Made by a program: the position numbers and the translations under genes. A stretch of DNA of 11,446 bases from the NCBI GenBank assembly GCA_014764075.1, contig JACXUE010000024.1, positions 1-11,446 on the forward strand, given 5' to 3'. Shown piece by piece: positions 1 to 8,100 of the stretch. Every line of letters starts with the position of its first letter. Within the stretch, counting starts at the first letter, position 1. The DNA is from Sulfuricurvum sp. (GTDB lineage Bacteria; Campylobacterota; Campylobacteria; Campylobacterales; Sulfurimonadaceae). The notes below the pieces were generated by a model that saw only the letters and a program-made list of their open reading frames with translations, had not been told where the DNA came from and searched no databases.

Positions 1-58
1 AGCCTCTCGTTTTTTTCATTACGCCAAATTTTGAAATGGTCTTGACAAGTGGGGACAT

Positions 59-80
59 TATAGTTCTCAGAAGTACTATA
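59..80. repeat. Short imperfect inverted repeat downstream of gdhA
   Basis: TATAGT (59-64) and ACTATA (75-80) are reverse complements around a 10-base loop. On the plus strand the second arm is followed by CTTTTT (81-86); on the minus strand, in the direction gdhA is read, no T run follows. The stem is only 6 bp and AT-rich, so a terminator for gdhA is not supported. It could be a weak terminator for a plus-strand gene to the left, or chance. Apart from a run of seven T at 10-16, nothing else is visible in positions 1-88. Confidence 0.2.
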
Positions 81-88
81 CTTTTTAA

Positions 89-1441
89 TCACGCCCCTTC
101 AAGAATCATCGCCTCAGCCACCCGTTTGAACGCGGCGATATTCGCCCCATCGACAAAGTTTCGCTCCACTCCGTACTCTTTGGCCGTCAATGCAACCCGC
201 TTGTAGATTTGACACATCAATTCATTGAGCTTACGATCCACTTTGTCAAAATCCCATTTCTCCATGGAGGCGTTTTGGCTCATCTCAAATTCGCTGACCG
301 CTACCCCTCCGGCGTTAGAGGCCTTCCCTGGAGAAAACAATACCCCCTCTCGCTGGAACAATTCGATTGCTTCGGGTGTGGTAGGCATATTCGCCCCCTC
401 GACGACGGCGACACATCCGTTCTCCACAAGCTTTTGGGCATCGGTGAGGGTCAATTCGTTTTGGGTGGCGCACGGAAAGGCGGCGAAGCACGGTATCTGC
501 CACACTGCATGAGCCTCTTTGAGATACTCTGATTTTGGGGTAAAGATCGAACCGGGAATCTGACGCGCGTATTCGGCGAGAGAGAGGCGTCTTCCCCCCT
601 CTTTGAGTTCACGAACCTGATGCAGATCGATACCGCGAGGATCATAGATCGCTCCGTCGCTATCGCTGCAGGTCACGACGATAGCACCGAGCTGTTGAAG
701 CTTTTCTATGGTATGAATCGCAACATTCCCCGCACCGCTTACTGTACATATTTTTCCTTCCAGCGACTCTTGGAGCTCTTGGGCAAGCATCTCACGGGCA
801 AAATAGACGACACCATACCCCGTCGCCTGAGGACGCATCAACGATCCGCCAAACGCATAGGGTTTGCCGCTGAGGATGCCGTCGTATTGGTGAGTTATAC
901 GTTTGTACTCCCCAAAAAGATAACCGATCTCTCGTGAGCCGACCCCAATGTCACCGGCGGGAACATCTACCCGTGCTCCGATATAGGGATAGAGTTCGCG
1001 CATAAACGCTCGGCAAAATCGCATAATCTCAAAGTCGCTTTTCCCTTTGGGATCAAAATCGCTTCCCCCTTTGGCTCCACCGATCGGCAGTCCCGTGAGA
1101 GAGTTTTTGAAAATCTGCTCAAACGCTAAAAACTTTAATACGCTCGCCGTAACACTCGGATGAAAACGAAGACCTCCTTTATAGGGCCCTAAAGAGTTGT
1201 TAAACTGTATGCGATAGCCATTGTTGATATGGACTTGATTGTTGTCATCAACCCATTGGACTTTAAACTGTATGATCCGATCAGGGGTAACGAGACGCTC
1301 TAAAATGGCGAACCGTTCATAACGTGAGTCGCTTTTGACGATAGGCTCGAGGGAGGTAAGGACTTCGCTCACTGCTTGTAAAAAAGTATTGTCGGTTAAA
1401 CAATTTGATTTTTCGAGATTGGCTAAAATTTTTTTGATCAT
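89..1441 (-). CDS. gdhA: NADP-type glutamate dehydrogenase
   Basis: This cytoplasmic enzyme makes L-glutamate from 2-oxoglutarate and ammonium using NADPH (ammonium assimilation). The 450 residues match the usual length of the bacterial hexameric NADP enzyme (about 447). The N-terminal substrate domain carries GGLRFHP (about 89-95), the GGAKGGSDFDPKGKS motif with its catalytic lysine at about K124, and VPAGDIGVGSREIGYLFG with catalytic aspartate about D164. The Rossmann domain follows, with VSGAGNVA at about 234-241 and SDSDG at about 259-263; a Ser/Asp end to this strand is typical of NADP-linked enzymes. The start is the ATG at 1439-1441, preceded on the coding strand by GGGAGAAAGT, a good ribosome binding site that fills most of the 11-base gap after polA. 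It is therefore probably the last gene of an HDOD-polA-gdhA operon. No convincing terminator follows. Family assignment is firm; NADP preference is inferred from motif. Confidence 0.96.
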   Translation of the reverse strand: MIKKILANLEKSNCLTDNTFLQAVSEVLTSLEPIVKSDSRYERFAILERLVTPDRIIQFKVQWVDDNNQVHINNGYRIQFNNSLGPYKGGLRFHPSVTASVLKFLAFEQIFKNSLTGLPIGGAKGGSDFDPKGKSDFEIMRFCRAFMRELYPYIGARVDVPAGDIGVGSREIGYLFGEYKRITHQYDGILSGKPYAFGGSLMRPQATGYGVVYFAREMLAQELQESLEGKICTVSGAGNVAIHTIEKLQQLGAIVVTCSDSDGAIYDPRGIDLHQVRELKEGGRRLSLAEYARQIPGSIFTPKSEYLKEAHAVWQIPCFAAFPCATQNELTLTDAQKLVENGCVAVVEGANMPTTPEAIELFQREGVLFSPGKASNAGGVAVSEFEMSQNASMEKWDFDKVDRKLNELMCQIYKRVALTAKEYGVERNFVDGANIAAFKRVAEAMILEGA

Positions 1442-1452
1442 ACTTTCTCCCG

Positions 1453-4263
1453 TTATTTCAACTCACCCCAGTGATTCCCGATATGCATGGAGGTTTTGAG
1501 CGGGATACGGAGTTTCATAATATGCTCCATCGCCTCGACGAAACGCGAGGCATACACTTCCGCCACATCCTCATCCACCTCAAAAATCAGCTCATCGTGG
1601 ATTTGCAAGAGCATTCGGGCACGTAATCCCTCTGTGTGGATCATCGTATCGATCTTGTTCATCGAAAGCTTAATCAAATCGCTTGCAGAGCCTTGGAATA
1701 CGGTATTGACCGATTCGCGCTCGTAGGCTGCTTTAAGCATCGGTGTGGCGGAGCCGAAATCGAAATAGCGGCGGCGGTGCAACAGGGTCTCGACATATCC
1801 CGCCTCTTTGGCTTGCTCGACGATACCGCTGAAATATCCCTTGACACTTGGAAAGGTATCGAAATAACGCTCAATGATCTCTTTGGCCTCTTTGGTCGTA
1901 ATCCCTAGAGTATCGGAGAGCTTTTTTTGCCCCATCCCGTACAATAGCCCAAAATTGACCGTTTTGGCGATGTTTCGTTTATTCGGTGCGTCCTCTGCAC
2001 CGAACAACGCGATCGCCGTTTGCATATGGATGTCGCGACCCTCGTTAAAGGCATTGACCAATACCGCATCTTGGCTGAAATGGGCGAGGAGGCGAAGCTC
2101 GATTTGCGAATAGTCGATCCCAATCAGCTTTTTCCCCGCAGGGGCGACGAATGCTTCTCGGATACGCATCCCCAGCGCCGTTTTGACGGGGATGTTTTGG
2201 AGGTTTGGATTTTTCGAACTCAGCCGTCCCGTCGCCGTCCCCGTCTGGACAAAGGAGGTATAGATACGCGAATGCGGATCGTTTTGCGCCAAGGCAATGA
2301 GCGGTTCGATATAGGTCGAATAGAGCTTGTGATATTCGCGGTACTGCAACAGCATCGGAATCATCGGATGCTCATCCCTTAGCCCTTCCAAAACCTGTTC
2401 ATCGGTACTGTACCCCGTTTTAGTCTTTTTACCGTGCGGAAGGTTCAGCGTTTCAAACAAAATCACCCCAAGCTGTTTGGGGGAGTTGAGATTGAACACC
2501 GTGCCGCACGCAGCGTGGATTTGCTCGGTAAGGGTAGCGATCTCGGATGCCACCTCTTTTTTAAACGTCTCCAGCACCTCCGTATCGACGGCAATCCCCT
2601 CTTTCTCCATACCCAGTAACGTCAATGTAAAAGGAAACTCGACATTAAACGCCTCATCGAGTGCTTCTTGCCCCCCTTTAAGAAGGAGTTGCTCACGCAG
2701 TACCTCATAGAGACGGTAGGTGATATAGGCATCCTCCCCCGCATACTTGCAGGCATCCTCAATGGCGACGGAAGCGAAGTTGTCCCCTTTCTTGACCGTG
2801 TCTTTGAAATGGATCATCTCATGATGCAATAGACTATGGGCAAGGTTGTCCATTGAGAGCGAGCGGGCAGAATCGGTGAGCCATGCGAGAACCATCGTGT
2901 CGGCATGGAGTGTGAGCCGATCAATCTCTAAAAAGCGGGTGACGAAATGGAGGTCAAACTTGATATTGTGTCCAATCACACGACGCTCAAATATAGCGCG
3001 GATTGCTTGCTTCGCCACCTCGATGGATACTTGATCCCCTACTCCTAAATAACTGTGCATCATCGGGACATAATAGCCTGATTTTCCATCATAACTGAAG
3101 CTAAAGCCGACTAGATGATCTTTGATGGGATCGAGTCCCGTCGTCTCGGTATCGAATGCAACCATTGCATCCTGAGGGATGGATTGAATGATACTCATCA
3201 CCGCTTCATCGGTATCCAAAAGGATACTGCACCCGTCGGCAGAAGAGCATATTTCCCCATCATACCCAGAGGGCACAAGAACCTCTTCGAGGTCCTCGTG
3301 CTTGACACGGGGATCCATCTTGAAAAGAGAACCAGATTCCCGATCAGGTCGGGAATGACGTGCTTGTGCGTCATTACTTTGAGACTCTTCAAACAGCGCT
3401 TTGGCTTTGAGGGTACGTAGTACCGCGTTCATCTCGTAATGAACCAAATCATCATAAATCGGCAAGAACGGATTGTCAAAATGCATCGCGAATTCAGAAA
3501 AATCAAGATGTTCAAATACATCATTTTTGAGGGCTACAAGCTCACGGGAACGGAATGCATCTTCTCGACCCGATTCAAGCAGCCCCTTTATCCGAGGAGG
3601 TGTCACCTCATCAAGTCTCTCGTAGAGCGCATCAAGAGTCCCAAACTGACTCAAAAGCTTTTGGGCGGTAACTTTGCCTATCCCTTTGACTCCCGGAACA
3701 TTATCGGCACTGTCGCCGATCAATGCTTGATAGTCGGTAAACTGGCGCGGATGGACACCGTATTTTTCATCACAATGGCGTTCATTCATCACCTTTTTAC
3801 TAATCGCATCGACCAAAACGACACAATCATCATCGATGAGCTGATAGAGGTCTTTATCGTGAGAGACCACACGCACCATGAATCCTTGTTGACGTGCATG
3901 ACTTACCACCGACGCAATCATATCGTCGGCTTCGTAACCTACTTTCATGAGCGATTTGTACCCCATTTTTTCGATCCAGTCGATGGCAATCGGGAGCTGT
4001 TTTTTAAGTTCTTCGGGTGCGGGAGCGCGGTTGGCTTTGTACTGAGGATCAATCTCGGCACGAAAGCTCGGTCCCGGGGCATCGAGGGCAAAAATGAGAT
4101 AATCACTGCCGTGGTCTTTGTGTAGAGAAGCGATAAAATTGATAAATCCGGTCAGAAGACCAGTTGGAAAACCTTGACGGTTGGTAAGTGGAGGAAGTGC
4201 ATAAAAACTACGGAAAAAAAATCCAAACGTATCGATAATGGTGACAACTTTTTGATCCATCAT
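1453..4263 (-). CDS. polA: DNA polymerase I, three-domain, with an inserted repeat peptide
   Basis: Pol I fills gaps and removes RNA primers during replication and excision repair. The 936 residues (E. coli 928) hold all three domains. The 5'-3' nuclease is at about 1-290 (IIDTFGFFFRSFYALPPL at the start; YEADDMIASVV; the helix-hairpin-helix region around VPGVKGIGKVTAQKLL). The 3'-5' exonuclease appears intact, with VAFDTETTGLD giving D371/E373, then GHNIKFDLHFV and YAGEDAYITYRLY. The polymerase domain has motif A DYSQIELRLLAHFS, motif B RNIAKTVNFGLLYGMG and motif C QIHDELIFEV with H889-D890-E891. Proofreading is thus probably active, unlike in Pol I enzymes that have lost the DEDD residues. 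Between nuclease and exonuclease, residues 302-324 are encoded by a palindromic repeat (separate entry). Start: two adjacent ATGs at 4261-4263 and 4258-4260, 6 bases after the HDOD stop and without a strong Shine-Dalgarno, so translational coupling is likely; which ATG is used cannot be decided. Confidence 0.97.
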   Translation of the reverse strand: MMDQKVVTIIDTFGFFFRSFYALPPLTNRQGFPTGLLTGFINFIASLHKDHGSDYLIFALDAPGPSFRAEIDPQYKANRAPAPEELKKQLPIAIDWIEKMGYKSLMKVGYEADDMIASVVSHARQQGFMVRVVSHDKDLYQLIDDDCVVLVDAISKKVMNERHCDEKYGVHPRQFTDYQALIGDSADNVPGVKGIGKVTAQKLLSQFGTLDALYERLDEVTPPRIKGLLESGREDAFRSRELVALKNDVFEHLDFSEFAMHFDNPFLPIYDDLVHYEMNAVLRTLKAKALFEESQSNDAQARHSRPDRESGSLFKMDPRVKHEDLEEVLVPSGYDGEICSSADGCSILLDTDEAVMSIIQSIPQDAMVAFDTETTGLDPIKDHLVGFSFSYDGKSGYYVPMMHSYLGVGDQVSIEVAKQAIRAIFERRVIGHNIKFDLHFVTRFLEIDRLTLHADTMVLAWLTDSARSLSMDNLAHSLLHHEMIHFKDTVKKGDNFASVAIEDACKYAGEDAYITYRLYEVLREQLLLKGGQEALDEAFNVEFPFTLTLLGMEKEGIAVDTEVLETFKKEVASEIATLTEQIHAACGTVFNLNSPKQLGVILFETLNLPHGKKTKTGYSTDEQVLEGLRDEHPMIPMLLQYREYHKLYSTYIEPLIALAQNDPHSRIYTSFVQTGTATGRLSSKNPNLQNIPVKTALGMRIREAFVAPAGKKLIGIDYSQIELRLLAHFSQDAVLVNAFNEGRDIHMQTAIALFGAEDAPNKRNIAKTVNFGLLYGMGQKKLSDTLGITTKEAKEIIERYFDTFPSVKGYFSGIVEQAKEAGYVETLLHRRRYFDFGSATPMLKAAYERESVNTVFQGSASDLIKLSMNKIDTMIHTEGLRARMLLQIHDELIFEVDEDVAEVYASRFVEAMEHIMKLRIPLKTSMHIGNHWGELK
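3292..3360 (-). repeat. Palindromic repeat element inserted in frame within polA
   Basis: The stretch has two hairpins. One is perfect: ATTCCCGA (3336-3343), loop 3344-3348, TCGGGAAT (3349-3356). The other is near-perfect, with arms 3291-3300 and 3306-3315, loop CTTGA and two G-T wobbles. On the coding strand it starts CGTCATTCCCG and ends GAGGAC, resembling the widespread bacterial GTCATTCCCG...GGGGATGAC palindromic repeat class. It is 69 nt, 23 codons, with no stop, and encodes polA residues 302-324, including SRPDRESGSLFKMDPRVKHE, a peptide characteristic of translated copies of such repeats. A flanking TGACG (3356-3360)/CGTCA (3369-3373) pair may belong to the same element. It falls in the flexible linker before the 3'-5' exonuclease domain, where an insertion is tolerable. 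Class resemblance is from memory, not from a search. Confidence 0.75.
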
Positions 4264-4269
4264 CCGACT

Positions 4270-5088
4270 TTATTGAATATGAATTTTTTCGAGAATCGAA
4301 TCGATCGCCGCTTGAAGTTTTGTAATATCGTATCCCGCTTCTTCCGCTTTTTTGATCCCAAAAGAGATTCCATGCTTGCCAAAAGGGTTGTTGATCGGAA
4401 TGATCGTTTTAACAATATTCAAAGCCGTTGAAAACTCTTTTACCTCTTCGGGCGCTACGGATGGGTCATCCGAAAATTCGATCATTTCGACAAACTCTTT
4501 GTCGAAATTCCAATGTTCAAAGATCGCCGCAGTGACGGTTGCTGTCGTCTCTTCGACATATGAACGCTCAACCGATGCAATATCGATCGCATAGGCGATA
4601 TCAGCTTTGAAATTGGTCGCCAACTCTTCTTGGATGACATCGCTGGCGATAATGATTTTCCCCGTTTCCTGCAAAAATGAGGCGAGAAACAATTTATCGG
4701 CTTTAGCTCGATCGATTTTTGTGTACCACGTGTGTATCAATGCCGCCTGCATTGACGATATTTCGGCGAATTTATCGGAGCTGATCCCATAAGGCTCCAT
4801 ATCGACATTCAACAATTTTCGAACCGAATTTCCTAAACCGATCGAGCGGGTCATATTCATCCCAAACAGCGATACCGCCTGAGCGACATTGTTGATTTCA
4901 CGACGAAAACCATACAAAGGAGAGTTTGCCGCTTTAAGTAGGTTGGCGACGATCATAGGGTCATGTTCTACCGTTTTAACCAAATCATTAATCGAGGAGT
5001 TAGGATCGTTACAGACACGTTGCATATCGACAACGGTTTTTGGCAATGGGGGTAATGATTTGATACTGTTAATAATCGAACCTTTCAT
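4270..5088 (-). CDS. HDOD-domain protein (signal transduction type)
   Basis: This 272-residue soluble protein has no signal peptide or membrane segment. The HDOD domain covers about residues 5-200: SLPPLP (11-16), DPMIVANLLKAANSPLYG (43-60) and A-V-S-LFG (71-76) are characteristic. Where true HD hydrolases have an HD pair in an H-D-x-G-K context, this protein reads FLQETGK (138-144), so phosphodiesterase chemistry is not expected; HDOD proteins are generally non-enzymatic modules linked to signalling and motility. The last 60 or so residues are not recognised. The start ATG at 5086-5088 has a clear AGAGGA (minus strand, 5095-5100) six bases upstream. It is the first gene of a probable HDOD-polA-gdhA unit, with polA starting 6 bases after its stop. 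The binding partner or signal cannot be told from the sequence. Confidence 0.9.
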   Translation of the reverse strand: MKGSIINSIKSLPPLPKTVVDMQRVCNDPNSSINDLVKTVEHDPMIVANLLKAANSPLYGFRREINNVAQAVSLFGMNMTRSIGLGNSVRKLLNVDMEPYGISSDKFAEISSMQAALIHTWYTKIDRAKADKLFLASFLQETGKIIIASDVIQEELATNFKADIAYAIDIASVERSYVEETTATVTAAIFEHWNFDKEFVEMIEFSDDPSVAPEEVKEFSTALNIVKTIIPINNPFGKHGISFGIKKAEEAGYDITKLQAAIDSILEKIHIQ

Positions 5089-5110
5089 TCACAATCCTCT
5101 GATAATTCTA

Positions 5111-5268
5111 TTTATAAACTGACCTTACGCACTCGATAAAACCGAGGGGGAAAAGGGCAGTTTTCTCTCATATCCAAAAGATATGGCAAGCTTTAGGGGG
5201 TTGTAGGGACATTTGTCCCTACCACTTTGCGGGCTTTGCTCGCAAAGTGCGTAACATCAGTTATAAAG
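5111..5268. repeat. MITE-like palindromic element with terminal inverted repeats
   Basis: The ends are inverted copies: 5111-5133 (TTTATAAACTGACCTTACGCACT) and 5246-5268, whose complement matches with two substitutions and one missing base; the inner TTACGCACT/AGTGCGTAA is perfect. Inside are further hairpins: CATATC (5169-5174)/GATATG (5180-5185); GTAGGGACA (5203-5211)/TGTCCCTAC (5214-5222); and a strong 12-bp stem, CACTTTGCGGGC (5224-5235) with GCTCGCAAAGTG (5239-5250), loop TTT, one G-T wobble. No coding capacity is evident. The element fills most of the 192-bp gap between the uvrA stop (12 bases from the right end) and the HDOD start. No clear target-site duplication is visible. The hairpins lack a T run on either strand, so they are not standard terminators. 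It could be a non-autonomous transposable element, a REP/BIME-like repeat or an RNA-level processing element; copies elsewhere in the genome would decide. Confidence 0.65.
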
Positions 5269-5280
5269 TCATTAGGGATA

Positions 5281-8097
5281 TTATAGCTTAATTAACTCAT
5301 TTGCCAAATACTTTCCGGTAAAACTTCCGGTTTTTTCCCAATCTTTAGCAACACACTCAGGAGATCCCTCTGCTACAACCAATCCGCCGCCACTTCCCCC
5401 CTCAGGTCCCATATCGATGATCCAGTCGGCATTTTTGATCATATCGAGATTATGCTCAATGACGAGAACTGAATTCCCAAGCTCGACAAAGCTATGGAGC
5501 ACTTTGGTGAGGCGGTTAACATCATCAAAATGAAGGCCCGTCGTCGGTTCATCGAGAATATAGAGCGTGCTTCCCGTATCACGGCGACTTAGCTCTTTGG
5601 CGAGCTTGATCCGTTGTGCTTCACCGCCAGAGAGAGTGACCGCATTTTGTCCGAGAGTAATGTAATCCAGCCCCACATCGCTGATGGTTTGCAAAATCGC
5701 TTTAATTTTTGGAATCGGGGCAAAGAATTCAAGCGCCTCACCGACACTCATGTTCAATACATCAGAGATTGTTTTCCCTTTATACTCAACCTGAAGGGTT
5801 TGGAGGTTATAGCGGCTGCCGTGACATGCATCACATTTGACCATGATGTCGGGCAAGAAATGCATCTCGATCTTGATCTCCCCTTCCCCCTGACATTTTT
5901 CACATCGTCCACCTTTGACGTTAAAGCTGAAGCGTGATGCGGTATAGCCCCGAATCTGCGCCTCTTTGGTTTTGGCAAAGAGATTACGAATCTCATCCAT
6001 CACCCCCGTATAGGTGGCAGGGTTTGAACGCGGTGTCCGTCCGATCGGGCTTTGGTCGAGGTAAATCACTTTATCGAGTTTCTCCAACCCTTCTACTTCG
6101 ACCCCAGCGACACGGTTGATTTTGCGGGCGTGATTGAGAATTTCACGGGTTACGGGGAGCAATGTTTGGAGGATCAGCGAGCTTTTTCCACTTCCGCTCA
6201 CCCCTGTCACACAGACAAAATTGTGGAGTGGAATCTTGACGCTCAGGTTTTTAATATTATTTAATGTAACATTATTGATCGTCATCCACTCTTTTTGCTC
6301 TCGGCGATAAAAGTACTCGATTTTTTTCCGTCCCGAGAGGTAATCGGCCGTCAACGTATTGGATTGTTTCATCTCTTCGAGTGTTCCGGCGAATACCACG
6401 TTTCCGCCGAATTTACCAGCACCCGGACCAATATCGACGATGTAATCAGCATGCTCGATTGTCTCTTTGTCGTGCTCGACGACGATGACGGTGTTTCCTT
6501 TCTCCTGAAGTGAGCGGAGAGTACGGATCAATTTGAGAGTATCGCGCTCGTGCAGTCCGATACTCGGTTCATCTAAAACGTACATTACCCCCGTCAAACC
6601 ACTCCCAATCTGAGAAGCGATGCGGATACGCTGTGCTTCTCCGCCGCTGATGGTACGGGCATCACGACTGAGAGAGAGATATCCCAACCCCACATCATAA
6701 AGAAAAAAAAGACGTTCGCGAATTTCATTGAGAATAGGAGCGGCAATCATCGCGTTTTGATCATTCAGGTCACCAAACGTCTGCGGTTCGGCAAACCACG
6801 CATAGGATTCTTTGATCGGCATCGTAATCACCTCTCCGATCCCTTTGCCCGCTACGCGAACCGCCAGAGATTCCCGCTTTAGACGATGGGAGTTACAGAT
6901 GTTGCACGGTTTTTCGGACATATAATCGGCAAGGTCTTTTTCATCTTTGAAGATATCATAGGCGATACGGACAATCCCTGGCCATGTACGACGGATCGGA
7001 TGATCTTGCCATTTGAACTCCACTTCGCTCACCGTTCCGTGCAAAATCGCCTTTTTTTGAAACTCTTCGAGTTCATAAAACGGTACCGTGATATCGATCC
7101 CCTCGGCGGCACAAAACGCTTTGAGAAACGTAAAATAGTACCCTTTGTTGAAACCGTAGACGATTTTGATCGCCCCCTTCTCAATAGGGAGTTCCGAATC
7201 GATAATCTTGTCATAATCAAGAGTATAACGAATCCCTAGACCGTCACACTCCGGACACGCCCCTTTGGGTGAGTTAAATGAAAACGATAGGGGTTCGAGC
7301 GGTTCAAAGCTAACTTTACAGTCAAAACAGGCGCTGTGTTCACTGTAGTGGATCAGTTTTTCACTCATCCTTATCTCTTCGTGGTTTTGGATCTCGATCT
7401 CCACCTCTCCGTAGGATTCTTTGAGCGCTTTTTCGACGTCTTGTGCCACACGGTCATGGTTGTCGTCTTTGATGATGAGGCGGTCGATAACCACTTTAAG
7501 GGTATGCTTTTTGGTTTTAGAGAGCTCGATCTCCTCATCTAGACGAACCATCACTCCATCGACCATCGCTCTTACATACCCTTTGTGGCGAAGCGATTCA
7601 AGAATGTCGGCGAAAGAGCCTTTTTTCTCCCGCACGAGGGGTGCCAAAATAACGATTTTTGCCCCCTCTGGGAGTTTTAAAACCTGATCGATGATGTCCT
7701 GAGCCGACATTTTGGATATTTTCTTACCACAGAGATGACAATGCTGCACTCCGATGCGGGCGTAGAGCAACCGAAGATAGTCGTAGATTTCAGTAATCGT
7801 TCCGACGGTTGAGCGGGGATTTTTGGAGGTTGTTTTCTGATCGATCGCGATGGCGGGGGTGAGTCCGTCGATTTTGTCGACATCGGGTTTACCCACACGA
7901 TCCAAAAATTGCCGAGCATAGGAGGATAGCGATTCGATGTAGCGGCGCTGCCCCTCGGCATAAAGGGTGTCAAACGCCAACGTCGATTTTCCGCTACCAC
8001 TGATCCCCGTACACACCACCAATTTGTTTTTCGGAATCTCCAATGAAATGTTCTTGAGATTGTGTTCCCGTGCTCCGATAATTTTAATCCAATCCAT
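5281..8097 (-). CDS. uvrA: Excinuclease ABC subunit UvrA
   Basis: UvrA is the ATPase that finds bulky DNA lesions and loads UvrB in nucleotide excision repair. The 938 residues match the family (about 940). Visible in order: Walker A GISGSGKST (31-39); an extra CHLC pair (C120/C123); zinc module C257-C260-C281-C284; CNIC (398-401); signature ISGGEAQR (483-490); Walker B YVLDEP (506-511); second Walker A GVSGSGKSS (632-640); second zinc module C732-C735-C755-C758; signature LSGGEAQR (822-829); Walker B YILDEP (846-851). Both ATPase sites and both zinc modules appear intact. The ATG at 8095-8097 lies 3 bases after the stop of the upstream tauE-like gene, with only a GGGG stretch as possible ribosome site, so coupled translation is likely. 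No LexA-like operator is seen directly upstream. Confidence 0.98.
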   Translation of the reverse strand: MDWIKIIGAREHNLKNISLEIPKNKLVVCTGISGSGKSTLAFDTLYAEGQRRYIESLSSYARQFLDRVGKPDVDKIDGLTPAIAIDQKTTSKNPRSTVGTITEIYDYLRLLYARIGVQHCHLCGKKISKMSAQDIIDQVLKLPEGAKIVILAPLVREKKGSFADILESLRHKGYVRAMVDGVMVRLDEEIELSKTKKHTLKVVIDRLIIKDDNHDRVAQDVEKALKESYGEVEIEIQNHEEIRMSEKLIHYSEHSACFDCKVSFEPLEPLSFSFNSPKGACPECDGLGIRYTLDYDKIIDSELPIEKGAIKIVYGFNKGYYFTFLKAFCAAEGIDITVPFYELEEFQKKAILHGTVSEVEFKWQDHPIRRTWPGIVRIAYDIFKDEKDLADYMSEKPCNICNSHRLKRESLAVRVAGKGIGEVITMPIKESYAWFAEPQTFGDLNDQNAMIAAPILNEIRERLFFLYDVGLGYLSLSRDARTISGGEAQRIRIASQIGSGLTGVMYVLDEPSIGLHERDTLKLIRTLRSLQEKGNTVIVVEHDKETIEHADYIVDIGPGAGKFGGNVVFAGTLEEMKQSNTLTADYLSGRKKIEYFYRREQKEWMTINNVTLNNIKNLSVKIPLHNFVCVTGVSGSGKSSLILQTLLPVTREILNHARKINRVAGVEVEGLEKLDKVIYLDQSPIGRTPRSNPATYTGVMDEIRNLFAKTKEAQIRGYTASRFSFNVKGGRCEKCQGEGEIKIEMHFLPDIMVKCDACHGSRYNLQTLQVEYKGKTISDVLNMSVGEALEFFAPIPKIKAILQTISDVGLDYITLGQNAVTLSGGEAQRIKLAKELSRRDTGSTLYILDEPTTGLHFDDVNRLTKVLHSFVELGNSVLVIEHNLDMIKNADWIIDMGPEGGSGGGLVVAEGSPECVAKDWEKTGSFTGKYLANELIKL

Positions 8098-8100
8098 ACG

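Noticed and set aside
42..64. TTGACA at 42-47 with TATAGT at 59-64 as a plus-strand promoter
   Set aside because: The spacer is only 11 bases and no plus-strand gene follows; gdhA lies on the other strand.
3439..4125. 228-codon plus-strand open frame opposite polA
   Set aside because: It lies wholly antisense to the 5' nuclease domain of polA, has no recognisable domain or ribosome site, and is a shadow of that gene's codon pattern.
5224..5250. Strong hairpin after uvrA as a Rho-independent terminator
   Set aside because: Neither strand has a run of T after the stem, and the hairpin is part of the larger repeat element, so a standard terminator call is not supported.
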